In this document: positions 15,918-23,960 of the stretch, piece by piece
How the letters are laid out: each line of letters starts with the position of its first letter
Position numbering within the stretch: the stretch's first letter is position 1
DNA from: Streptosporangium brasiliense
GTDB taxonomy: Bacteria > Actinomycetota > Actinomycetes > Streptosporangiales > Streptosporangiaceae
Assembly: GCF_030811595.1 (NCBI RefSeq)
Contig: NZ_JAUSRB010000002.1
Location: forward strand, 4,216,001 to 4,280,000
Length of the DNA: 64,000 nucleotides
Direction: 5' to 3'
Notes under the pieces: generated by a model
What the model was told of the DNA's origin: nothing
The model's input: the letters and a program-made list of their open reading frames with translations, nothing else
Databases searched by the model: none
Made by a program: the position numbers and the translations under genes

Positions 15918-16567
15918 AGCCGGTATCCCAGGCCGGTCACCGTCTCCACCACCGGCGGGTCGCCGAGCTTCCTGCGCAGGGTCATCACCGTGACCCGCAC
16001 CGAGTTGGTGAAGTAGTTGATGTTCTCGTCCCAGGCCTTCTCCAGCAGGTCCTCGGCGCTGACCACGGTGCCCTCGGCGCGCATCAGGATCTCCAGCACC
16101 GCGAACTCCTTGGGGCTCAGCGCCACGTACCGGCCGTCGCGGAAGACCTCGTGACGGCCCGGGTCGAGGGTGATGCCCGACCGGTTGAGCACCGGCGGCA
16201 CCATCTGGGGGGTCCGGCGGGCCAGCGCGCGCAGCCGGGCCACCAGCTCGGGGAAGTCGAAGGGCTTGGGCAGGTAGTCGTCGGCGCCGATCGACAGGCC
16301 CTCCACCTTCGACCCGAGGTCCCCGGCGGCGGTCAGCATGATGATCCTGGCCGGGATCCGGGCGGAGACCAGGCGGCGGCAGACCTCGTCGCCGTGGAGC
16401 ACGGGCAGGTCCCGGTCCAGCACGATCACGTCGTAGTCGTTGACGGCGGCCCGTTCCAGCGCCGCGTCCCCGTCGTGGACCACGTCCACGGCCATGGTCT
16501 CCCGGCGCAGACCGGTCGCCACGACGTCGGCGAGCACCCGCTCGTCCTCCACGATGAGCACTCGCAT
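15914..16567 (-). CDS. OmpR/PhoB-type response regulator
   Basis: This is a response regulator of 217 residues from ATG 16567. The receiver domain shows acidic residues VEDE, the phosphoacceptor Asp in VIVLDRDLPVLHGDE and the Lys in YLPKPFDF. A winged-helix DNA-binding domain follows (SPKEFAVLEILMRAEG, then NSVRVTVMTLRRKLG). It lies 49 bp after the FtsX-type permease and overlaps the kinase by 4 bp, so it probably regulates the upstream export genes. Confidence 0.94.
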   Translation of the reverse strand: MRVLIVEDERVLADVVATGLRRETMAVDVVHDGDAALERAAVNDYDVIVLDRDLPVLHGDEVCRRLVSARIPARIIMLTAAGDLGSKVEGLSIGADDYLPKPFDFPELVARLRALARRTPQMVPPVLNRSGITLDPGRHEVFRDGRYVALSPKEFAVLEILMRAEGTVVSAEDLLEKAWDENINYFTNSVRVTVMTLRRKLGDPPVVETVTGLGYRL

Positions 16568-16616
16568 GATCGCAATCCTGCCCGTCCAGGGGTAAACATC
16601 GGATAAGCACCATCCC

Positions 16617-17981
16617 TCAGGGCGTGGTGAGGGCGAGGGTGGGGGACATGCGGGCCGCCCGCATCGCGGGATAGATCCCGGCGACCGTCCCCACCAGCAG
16701 GGGCGCCGCCAGGCCACCGGCCATGGCCCAGAGCGGGACCACGGCGGGCAGGTCCCGCACGGCGGCGTACCCGACGGTGACCAGCGCCCCCAGCGCCACC
16801 CCCGCGGCGCCGCCCATGCCCGACAGGAGCAGCGACTCGGTGAGGAACTGGCCGCGCACCTGGCCCCGGGTGGCGCCGAGCGAGCGGCGCAGGCCGATCT
16901 CCCCGCGGCGTTCCAGCACCGAGATGACCATGGTGTTGGCCACGCCGACCCCGCCGACCAGCAGCGCCATCGCGCCGACGCCGAGCAGCAGGTCCGTGAA
17001 CGCCCCCGCGGCCGCGGCCTTCGCGACGAGCCCGTCGGAGGGCCTGCTGACCTCGACCTCCTCGGGGTGCTCCGGGTTCACGGTCCTGGGCAGCACCTGG
17101 CGCACCTCGCCCACCGCGGCGTCGGAGGAGCGGATGTAGAGCGTGGTGGGGTGGCCGTCGAAGTCCAGGTATCGCCCGGCGGCCTCGGACCCGACGAGCA
17201 CCGACCGGTCGATCTCCGGTGCCAGCGGGGAGGCGGCCAGCACGCCGGTGACCGTCCACCACCGCCCGCCGATCCACACCTGGTCCCCCACCTCCCGCAC
17301 GCCGAGCCGCTGGGCCGCCACCGACCCCAGGACCACCGCGCGCTGCGCCCCGGTCGCCCGGTTGAGCCAGACGCCCCGCTCGACGCGGGTCTGGAGCGTG
17401 GTGAGCAGGCCGGGCGAGGCCGCCCGGACCCCGAGCCCCCCGGTCTGCTCCCGCGGCACCATGTCGGTCCGCCAGACGTGCTCGCCGGTGTCACCGGTGG
17501 CGGCGGCGCCGGTCACCGGCCCGATCCGGGCGGCCATGGCGACCGCCTCCTCCGGCAGCTCGGCACTGCCCCCGAGCACGGTCCGCCCGGCGGTGACGGT
17601 GAGCAGGTCGGTGCCGAGCCGGTCGAGCTCGTCGAGCAGTTGGGCCTTGCTGGAGGAGGAGATCCCGACGACCGCCACCATGGTCGCGATGCCGATCGCG
17701 ATGCCCAGCGCCGACAGCAGCACCCGGCCCGGCCGGGTCCTCAGCCCGGAGCCGCCCACCCGCAGCAGGTCCGCCCAGCCGAGCCGGCCGGGGACCAGAT
17801 CCGGTGCGGTGCGCGCCGGGCCGGGCCGCTCATGTCCAAGCGTGGCGTCGTGCCGTCCGTACTCGGGTGCGGCGTCGCTCCGTCCGTACTCGGGTACGGC
17901 GTGCGCCGGGCCGGGCCGCTCCCGCCCGGGGGCGTCCGGGCCGGGTCGTCTGTCCTCCGGTACGTGCCGTGTCCGGTTCAT
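16617..17981 (-). CDS. MacB-type ABC permease (FtsX domain)
   Basis: This is a membrane permease of 454 residues with a MacB periplasmic core and a C-terminal FtsX domain. There is one helix near residue 95 (VLLSALGIAIGIATMVAVVG) and three near the C-terminus. The motif ERRGEIGLRRSLGATRGQVRGQF is typical. The first ~65 residues form a cytoplasmic Pro/Arg-rich extension with EYGR and RPGPA repeats, mirrored by DNA repeats at 17820-17960, which is unusual. Four bases overlap the ATPase gene. Together with the ATPase and adaptor it forms an MacAB-like exporter. Confidence 0.92.
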   Translation of the reverse strand: MNRTRHVPEDRRPGPDAPGRERPGPAHAVPEYGRSDAAPEYGRHDATLGHERPGPARTAPDLVPGRLGWADLLRVGGSGLRTRPGRVLLSALGIAIGIATMVAVVGISSSSKAQLLDELDRLGTDLLTVTAGRTVLGGSAELPEEAVAMAARIGPVTGAAATGDTGEHVWRTDMVPREQTGGLGVRAASPGLLTTLQTRVERGVWLNRATGAQRAVVLGSVAAQRLGVREVGDQVWIGGRWWTVTGVLAASPLAPEIDRSVLVGSEAAGRYLDFDGHPTTLYIRSSDAAVGEVRQVLPRTVNPEHPEEVEVSRPSDGLVAKAAAAGAFTDLLLGVGAMALLVGGVGVANTMVISVLERRGEIGLRRSLGATRGQVRGQFLTESLLLSGMGGAAGVALGALVTVGYAAVRDLPAVVPLWAMAGGLAAPLLVGTVAGIYPAMRAARMSPTLALTTP

Positions 17982-18757
17982 GCCGTGCCCCCCGGGTGCG
18001 CCCCGCCGCCGGTCTTCCCGCCCGCGTCGATGTCGGTCCTCTCGTCGGTGACGATCAGGCCGTCGCGCAGCCTGACCCGGCGCGGGGCGGCCGCGGCCAC
18101 CTCGTCGTCGTGGGTGATGATCGCCACGGTGGTGCCGGAGGCGTTGAGCTCGCGCAGGATCGTCAGCACGGCGTGGCCGGAGGCGGTGTCGAGGTTGCCG
18201 GTCGGCTCGTCGGCCAGCAGCAGCGACGGCTCGCCGGCCACGGCCCTGGCCACCGCGACCCGCTGGCGCTCCCCGCCGGACAGCTCGCCGGGCCGGTGCC
18301 CCAGCCGGTGGCCGAGGCCGACCCGCCTGAGCGCCTCGGCGGCCCGTTCCCGCCGCTCCCGGCGTGGGGCTCCGCCGTACAGCATGCCGTCGGCGACGTT
18401 GTCGAGCGCGGCGACCCCGGCGGCCAGATGGAACTGCTGGAAGACGAACCCGATGCGCCGGGCGCGCAGCGCCGACAGCTGCCGGTCCGACAGCGCCCCC
18501 ACGTCGTGCCCGGCGATGCGGACGGTCCCGGCGGAGGGGCGGTCGAGGGTGCCGATCAGGTGCAGCATGGTCGACTTCCCCGACCCGGAGGGGCCGACGA
18601 TCGCCACGAGTTCGCCGGGGAGGACACTCAGGTCCACGCCGCGCAGCGCGCGCACCCCGCCGGGATAGATCTTCTCCGCCCCCGACAGCTCGATCACCGG
18701 GGCGGGCGGGCCGGTGGTGCCCGCGGGGTCGGAGGTGGGGTCGGGCCGGTGGCTCAT
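17978..18757 (-). CDS. MacB/LolD-type ABC ATPase
   Basis: This is an ATP-binding protein of 259 residues that would power the adjacent FtsX-type permease. Walker A is GPSGSGKSTML, the signature is LSGGERQRVAVARA, and Walker B is LLLADEPTGNLD. It resembles the MacB/LolD/FtsE group. It overlaps both neighbours by 4 bp (ATGA), showing tight translational coupling. Confidence 0.95.
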   Translation of the reverse strand: MSHRPDPTSDPAGTTGPPAPVIELSGAEKIYPGGVRALRGVDLSVLPGELVAIVGPSGSGKSTMLHLIGTLDRPSAGTVRIAGHDVGALSDRQLSALRARRIGFVFQQFHLAAGVAALDNVADGMLYGGAPRRERRERAAEALRRVGLGHRLGHRPGELSGGERQRVAVARAVAGEPSLLLADEPTGNLDTASGHAVLTILRELNASGTTVAIITHDDEVAAAAPRRVRLRDGLIVTDERTDIDAGGKTGGGAHPGGTA

Positions 18758-19800
18758 GACTGCGGCACCTCGACCTTCATGCCCTCGGCGAGACCGGCGC
18801 CGGACACCTCGACGCGGCCGGAGGCGTACAGGCCGGTCTCGACCGCGACGGTGCGGTGATCGGCCAGGCGCAGGCCGTAGCCGCCCTCGCGGAGGGCCAG
18901 CAGCGCCTCGACCGGGACGGAGAGCACGTCCCGGCGGTGCTCGCCGCGGAGGTTCACCGTGACGGGGGCCTGGTCGAGGCGGCCGAGCTTCCGGGGGTCG
19001 GCCAGGGTGACCTCAAGGTCGATCGTGGAGGCGCCGGTCGGCCGGCCGCCGTCCATCTCGGGCTCGGCGACCGTGCCGACCGAGGTGATCCGGCCCCTGG
19101 CCGGGCCGCCGCCGGGCAGCTCCACCGTCACCGGGGCGCCGATCCTGGCGAGCTGCTGGTCGGCCGAGTCGAGGTCGATGTGGACGATCCGGCGGGTGCT
19201 GGTCGTGGTCACCACCGACCGGCCCGCGGCGGTCCCGGGCTCCGCGGTGACCTCGGCGATCCGCAGCCTCCCGGAGGCGACCACGACCTGGGCCGCGTCG
19301 ACCGACCCGGTCTCCGCCAGGCCCGCGGCGTCCTGCCACCGCCGTACGGCCCGCGCGGTCAGCCAGGAGAAGTCGCCGTCCACCGTGCCGGGGTCGTGGC
19401 CGAGGGCCTTGAGGTTGCGCTCCAGCTGCTCGACGTCCTTGCCGCTGGAACCGGAGGACAGCGTGCGGTACATCGGGATGTCGCCGTACATCAGGATCAC
19501 CGGCCTGCCGTCCACCCGGTAGAGCCAGCCGCCGCGCCCCACCGTGGACCCCTGCTCCCTGACCCTGGTGACCGTGCCGTCCGCGTGGTTGGGCAGCCTG
19601 CGGCGGCCCGAGTAGCCGAGCGTGCCGTCGACGGCCTCGGCGTCGGCCAGGTCGGAGCGGGTGATCTCGGCGGTCGCCACGGGGGCGGCGGAGGCCGCGG
19701 CGGGGGCGTCCTGCCGGCCGGTCAGCGTGAGCGCCGCCACGCCGCCGCCGGCGAGCAGGACGGCCCCGGCGGCCCCGGCGATGACCCTGCCGTGTCTCAA
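18754..19800 (-). CDS. MacA-like efflux adaptor with peptidoglycan-binding domain
   Basis: This is a secreted or anchored adaptor of 348 residues. It has an N-terminal signal or anchor helix (residues 8-27) and a putative peptidoglycan-binding domain near residues 115-170 (SGKDVEQLERNLKALGHDPG, then TARAVRRWQDAAGL). A beta-rich HlyD/MacA-type part follows. In Gram-positive bacteria such proteins couple an ABC exporter to the cell wall. The gene overlaps the lipoprotein and the ATPase genes by 4 bp each. Confidence 0.85.
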   Translation of the reverse strand: MRHGRVIAGAAGAVLLAGGGVAALTLTGRQDAPAAASAAPVATAEITRSDLADAEAVDGTLGYSGRRRLPNHADGTVTRVREQGSTVGRGGWLYRVDGRPVILMYGDIPMYRTLSSGSSGKDVEQLERNLKALGHDPGTVDGDFSWLTARAVRRWQDAAGLAETGSVDAAQVVVASGRLRIAEVTAEPGTAAGRSVVTTTSTRRIVHIDLDSADQQLARIGAPVTVELPGGGPARGRITSVGTVAEPEMDGGRPTGASTIDLEVTLADPRKLGRLDQAPVTVNLRGEHRRDVLSVPVEALLALREGGYGLRLADHRTVAVETGLYASGRVEVSGAGLAEGMKVEVPQS

Positions 19801-20300
19801 GGCCGCTTCCCCGATCCGGGCAGGTGCTCGCGGCAGATCTCCATCGCCTTCTCGGTCTCAGGAGAGTTGAGATTCATCCTATTTCCGGCTAAACGAACCC
19901 TTCCATCGGAAAAGTCGGGATCCTTCATGTCGATGCCGTTCTCCCGCATGCAGCGGGCGTACTTCAGCAAGGCGTTCTGGACCGCGGGGTCGGCCGCCGC
20001 CCTCTTCTTCTGACCGGCTGGACCGTATTTCTCGCAGGCCTTGGACGCCCTGTCCAGACTGTCCTTGTCGACCTCCCCGCGGAGCGTCACGGCGTCGCTG
20101 CCCGGCTCCGGGTCGGGCATGTCGACGCCGTTCTCCCGCATGCACCGGGCGAACCTCAGCCCGTCCGGCTGGGCCGGTGCCGCCGGGGCGGCCGAGGACG
20201 TGGCGCCTCCCGCGGAGGCGATCCCGGTCTCAGGGCTCTGCCCGCACCCGCTCACCGCGGCGGCCGAGACGATCGCCGCTACCACCAGAACTGTTCTCAT
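19797..20300 (-). CDS. Lipoprotein with duplicated RCMRENG motif
   Basis: This is a 167-residue secreted lipoprotein. Its signal ends in a lipobox (AVSGCGQS), giving lipidation on the cysteine near residue 19. Two copies of a motif are visible: FARCMRENGVDMPDPE near residue 50 and YARCMRENGIDMKDPD near residue 112. Each carries Cys, and further Cys residues could pair with them. It opens the export operon and overlaps the adaptor gene, so it likely acts at the cell surface with the exporter. I do not know the biochemical function. Confidence 0.85.
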   Translation of the reverse strand: MRTVLVVAAIVSAAAVSGCGQSPETGIASAGGATSSAAPAAPAQPDGLRFARCMRENGVDMPDPEPGSDAVTLRGEVDKDSLDRASKACEKYGPAGQKKRAAADPAVQNALLKYARCMRENGIDMKDPDFSDGRVRLAGNRMNLNSPETEKAMEICREHLPGSGKRP

Positions 20301-20341
20301 CGCGATTCCCTCCCTGTCGCCACAGATATTGCGAGAACCCT

Positions 20342-20372
20342 GTTAAACACTCTTTAAGCGGATCCGTTTAAC
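20342..20372. promoter_or_regulatory. Inverted repeat between the lipoprotein and kinase genes
   Basis: GTTAAAC at 20342-20348 and GTTTAAC at 20366-20372 flank 17 bp in an AT-rich pocket. It lies 42 bp upstream of the lipoprotein gene in the divergent gap. A binding site for the operon's response regulator is plausible but only inferred. Confidence 0.45.
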
Positions 20373-20466
20373 CGGTCTTTATCCCCGGGGCCGTGGCGGG
20401 AGCGGGCGATCTTCCCCCTTCCGATGTGTAATGCTTGGGCAAAGCGGTGCATACGAGGGGTCGGCG

Positions 20467-22266
20467 ATGCCGGAGATCAGACCGCTGCGGCCCGGGGACC
20501 CGCCGCAGTTGGGGGACTACACGCTCCAGGGCAGGCTGGGGGAGGGCGGTCAGGGGGTCGTCTACCTCGGGGAGTCCGCCGACGGGGGACGCGCCGCCAT
20601 CAAGCTGCTGCACGTGCGCTTCACCGGCGAGGCCCACGCGCGCTCCCGCTTCGCGCGCGAGCTCGCCGCGGCCCGGCGGGTGGAGGCGTTCTGCACCGCC
20701 CGGGTCCTCGCCGCCGACCTCGACGGCGAGACGCCCTACATCGCGAGCGAGCTGATCGACGGGCCCTCGCTGCGCCAGGTGGTCGAGCGCGACGGACCGC
20801 TGAGCGGCGACGCGCTCAGCCGGCTCGCCATCGGCACGGCCACCGCGCTGACCGCGATCCACCACGCCGGGATCGCCCACCGCGATCTGAAACCGGACAA
20901 CGTGCTGCTGGCCGCGGACGGCCCCCGGGTCGTCGACTTCGGCATCGCGAAGATCATCGACGAGAGCGGGACGATCACCACCCGCGCGGTCGGGACCCCG
21001 GCCTACATGGCCCCCGAGCAGATCGCCGAGGAGCGTGTCGGCCTGCCCGCCGACGTGTTCGCCTGGGCCTCGACCATGGTCTTCACCGCCACCGGCAAGG
21101 CGCCCTTCGGCGGTGACACGATCGTGGCGACGCTCAACCGCGTCATCAACCACGAAGCCGACCTGAGCGCCCTCCCCGAGGACCTGCGCCCGACCGTCGC
21201 CGCCTGCCTGAACAAGGACCAGCGGCTCCGGCCCACCGCCGACGAGGTGCTCAAACGCCTGCTCGGCCATCCGGTGGACGAGGCCCAGGTCTCCGAGGAG
21301 GTGCTGGCCGAGGGCGTCCAGGCCGCCACGGTCGACCTGACCCGGGTGGAGCGGCGGACCCCGGCCCGGCGCCGCCGCCGGACCGTCGCCGCCGCCGTGG
21401 CCGTGGTCCTCGGCGCGGCGGCCGCCTTCGTGGCCGTCCAGTCCGGCCCCATCTCCGGCTGGGGCGCCGCCGCCTCACCGAGCCCGGCCGCCTCCACCCC
21501 GGCCCCGACGGCCTCCACCGGCTCGCCCCTGCTCGACCGGATCAGGGCCGGCGGCGTGCTCAGGGTCGGCTACCGCGACGGCCTCCCCGGCGTCTCGCTG
21601 GGCGCGCCGCCCACCGGGTTCGAGATCGACGTGGCCGAATACATCGCCAGGGCCCTGAAGGTGCCCGAGGGCAGGGTCAGGTATGTGCCCGTGGGCTACG
21701 CCGCCCGGGAGGCGGCGGTCGAGCGGGGCAAGGTGGACCTCGTGGTCGCCAACCTCTCGATCGACAGCGCCGACCGCGGCCGGGTCGCCTTCGCCGGACC
21801 GTACTACCTGGCCCACCGCGACGTGCTCGTCCGGGCGGGCACCAAGATCTCCAAGGTCGAGCACCTGCGCGGCAAGCGGCTCTGCCTGGCCTCCGGCCAG
21901 ACCACCAGCTCCCTGATCAGGGACAGGGGCGTCAGGTTCGTCGCCGTCCGCGACGCCGACACCTCCAAGTGCGCCACCCGGGTGGCCGACGGCAGTGCCG
22001 ACGCCCTGCCCGGCGACGACGTGCTGATCGCCGGGTTCGGCGCCCGGCTGCGCGGAGCGGGACTCAAGATCGCCGGGATCCGGCTCACCGCCGAGCGGTA
22101 CGGCGTGGCGCTGAGAGCCGGCGACCCCGGGGCCTGCCGGGCGATCAACGCGGCGATCGGGTCCATGTACGCCGACGGGACCATGCGGACGCTGCTCGAA
22201 CGTCACTTCGGCAGGGTCGGCTTCCGCTTCGAGACCGAGCTGCCCGAGCTGGAGACCTGCCGGTAG
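20467..22266 (+). CDS. Ser/Thr protein kinase fused to a solute-binding sensor domain
   Basis: This is a 599-residue receptor kinase. A Hanks-type kinase domain fills residues 1-265, with GEGGQGVVY (the glycine loop), AIKLL (the lysine), AHRDLKPDN (catalytic loop) and DFGIAK. A helix near residues 298-318 crosses the membrane. Outside the cell lies a family-3 solute-binding domain (residues 335-595; LRVGYRDGLPGVSLG, GFEIDVAEYIA, VDLVVANLSI). The domain resembles glutamine or amino-acid binding proteins. The ATG at 20467 follows GAGGGG. It is divergent from the export operon. It probably couples a small ligand, such as an amino acid, to phosphorylation inside the cell. Confidence 0.93.
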   Translation: MPEIRPLRPGDPPQLGDYTLQGRLGEGGQGVVYLGESADGGRAAIKLLHVRFTGEAHARSRFARELAAARRVEAFCTARVLAADLDGETPYIASELIDGPSLRQVVERDGPLSGDALSRLAIGTATALTAIHHAGIAHRDLKPDNVLLAADGPRVVDFGIAKIIDESGTITTRAVGTPAYMAPEQIAEERVGLPADVFAWASTMVFTATGKAPFGGDTIVATLNRVINHEADLSALPEDLRPTVAACLNKDQRLRPTADEVLKRLLGHPVDEAQVSEEVLAEGVQAATVDLTRVERRTPARRRRRTVAAAVAVVLGAAAAFVAVQSGPISGWGAAASPSPAASTPAPTASTGSPLLDRIRAGGVLRVGYRDGLPGVSLGAPPTGFEIDVAEYIARALKVPEGRVRYVPVGYAAREAAVERGKVDLVVANLSIDSADRGRVAFAGPYYLAHRDVLVRAGTKISKVEHLRGKRLCLASGQTTSSLIRDRGVRFVAVRDADTSKCATRVADGSADALPGDDVLIAGFGARLRGAGLKIAGIRLTAERYGVALRAGDPGACRAINAAIGSMYADGTMRTLLERHFGRVGFRFETELPELETCR

Positions 22267-22275
22267 CGGGGCAGG

Positions 22276-22299
22276 CCGCCGGGCGGCCCCGCCCGGCGG
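22276..22299. terminator. Hairpin between two convergent genes
   Basis: CCGCCGGGC and GCCCGGCGG form a perfect 9-bp stem around GGCCCC. It lies between the kinase stop and the peptidase stop and may end both transcripts. Confidence 0.65.
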
Positions 22300-22314
22300 G
22301 ACCGCCCCCACCGG

Positions 22315-23871
22315 TCAGGACGCGGGACAGGTCGTGCCCTTGGCGGGAGTCCTCCCGCCGAGCAGGTAGCCGTCGATGACCTTCTTCACGCACGCGTCGC
22401 CCGACAGGTAGGCGCCGTGGCCCTCGCCCTTGTAGGTGACCAGCACGCCGGTCGTGAGCTCCGAGGTCATCTTCGGCGCCCACTCGTACGGCGTGGCGGG
22501 GTCGCCCGTGCCGCCGACCACCACGATCGGCGCGGAGCCGGTGGCGTTGACCTTCCTGGCCTCGTCGCTGCCCGGGACCGGCCATGCCCGGCAGATGATC
22601 CCCAGCCCCGCGCTGCCGAACAGCGGCGAGATCTTCAACGCCGCGGCCTCCACCTTGACCAGCTCCTCGGAGGTCGGCCGTTCGGCGGTGTCCGCGCAGC
22701 TGATGGCCGGGAAACTGCTCATCAGGGTCGAGTAGGACCCGTCGGGCCTGCGGCCGTTGTAGCTGTCGGCCAGCGACAGCAGGAGCCGGCCGTCGCCCTT
22801 GAACCCCTGGGCCAGGGCCTGCTCCAGCAGCGGCCAGGTCAGGTTGGAATACAGCGCGGCGGCGACGCCGGTGCTGGCCAGGCCCTGGGTGAGTGAGCGG
22901 TTGCCCACCGGCAGCGGCCGGTTGTCCAGCTCGTCCAGGAAGTTATCGACGTTCTTGTTGGCGATGGTCGCGTCGGCGCCGAGCTCGCACTGGCCCCGGT
23001 CCTTGACGCAGTCCTTCAGGAAGGACTCGTAGGCCTGCTGGAACCCGGAGGTCTGCACCAGCGTGCGCTGCTTCAGGGTGACGCTGGGGTCGAGCGGGGC
23101 GTCCAGCACGAAACGCCCCACGTTCTTGGCGAACTTCGTCGCGTAGACCGCGCCGAGCTGCGTGCCGTACGAGATGCCGAAGTAGTTGAGCTGCCTGTCA
23201 CCCAGCGCCGCGCGGAGCCGGTCCATGTCCTGGGCGGCGTTCACCGTGCCGACGTAGGGCAGGACCTTGCCGGAGGTCTGCTCACAGGCGGTGGCGAACT
23301 CCTTGATGATCTTGTCCATCGCGGCCCGCTCCGCCGGGGTGGTGGCCACGCTGTCCATCGAGGTGAACCGGTCCATCACCTTGCTGTCGCCGCACTTGAC
23401 GCCGGCGCTGCGCTCCACCCCGCGCGGGTCGAAGCTGACCAGGTCGTAGCGGGTGCGCAGGGTGCTGAAGACCTTGACGGCCTGGGCCAGGGTGTCGACG
23501 CCGGACCCGCCGGGACCTCCGAAGTTGAAGACCAGGGAGCCGATCCGCTCGCCGGGGTTGGTGGCCCTGACCCTGATCACGGCCATCTCCAGCGTCTCGC
23601 CGTCCGGTCTGGCGTAGTCGAGGGGGACCTTGAGCTTGCCGCACTGCAGGTTGGGGTCGGGTTTGGCCGGAGCCTGCCCGCCGGGGCGCTCGATGTCGGT
23701 GCACGGGCCCCAGGCGATCGGGTCCGACGTCCCGGCCGCGTTGTGGGCGGAGGCCGGTGCCTGGGGGGCGCCGGAGGCGCGGTGGCCGTCCGCCGCGGTG
23801 CCGCCGCTGCAGGCGGTCAGCGCTGTGGACAGGACCGCCGTCACGGTGGCGGCCGTCAAGACTTTTCGCAC
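22315..23871 (-). CDS. Secreted tripeptidyl aminopeptidase-like alpha/beta hydrolase
   Basis: This is a secreted serine hydrolase of about 518 residues from GTG 23871, with GAGGGGAG upstream. It starts with a lipoprotein signal (lipobox LTACSGG). It has the alpha/beta-hydrolase core (VFNFGGPGGSGVD, oxyanion) and the nucleophile in YFGISYGTQLG. The TAP-type C-terminus holds the last His (KGEGHGAYLSGDACV). The family removes tripeptides or acts as a proline-type peptidase outside the cell. A longer in-frame start at 23964 would overlap the aceE terminator and is rejected. Confidence 0.9.
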   Translation of the reverse strand: MRKVLTAATVTAVLSTALTACSGGTAADGHRASGAPQAPASAHNAAGTSDPIAWGPCTDIERPGGQAPAKPDPNLQCGKLKVPLDYARPDGETLEMAVIRVRATNPGERIGSLVFNFGGPGGSGVDTLAQAVKVFSTLRTRYDLVSFDPRGVERSAGVKCGDSKVMDRFTSMDSVATTPAERAAMDKIIKEFATACEQTSGKVLPYVGTVNAAQDMDRLRAALGDRQLNYFGISYGTQLGAVYATKFAKNVGRFVLDAPLDPSVTLKQRTLVQTSGFQQAYESFLKDCVKDRGQCELGADATIANKNVDNFLDELDNRPLPVGNRSLTQGLASTGVAAALYSNLTWPLLEQALAQGFKGDGRLLLSLADSYNGRRPDGSYSTLMSSFPAISCADTAERPTSEELVKVEAAALKISPLFGSAGLGIICRAWPVPGSDEARKVNATGSAPIVVVGGTGDPATPYEWAPKMTSELTTGVLVTYKGEGHGAYLSGDACVKKVIDGYLLGGRTPAKGTTCPAS

Positions 23872-23919
23872 GTGGTGCTCCCCTCGGATCGTTCGCCGGG
23901 GGAAGCGATTCAACACTAA

Positions 23920-23954
23920 CCGGGCGGGGCCTTCCAAAGAAGGGACCCGCCCGG
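23920..23954 (-). terminator. Strong compound hairpin downstream of aceE
   Basis: CCGGGCGGG pairs perfectly with CCCGCCCGG, and inside it CCTTC pairs with GAAGG around CAAA. It begins 6 bp past the aceE stop on the minus strand. Confidence 0.8.
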
Positions 23955-23960
23955 CAGGGA

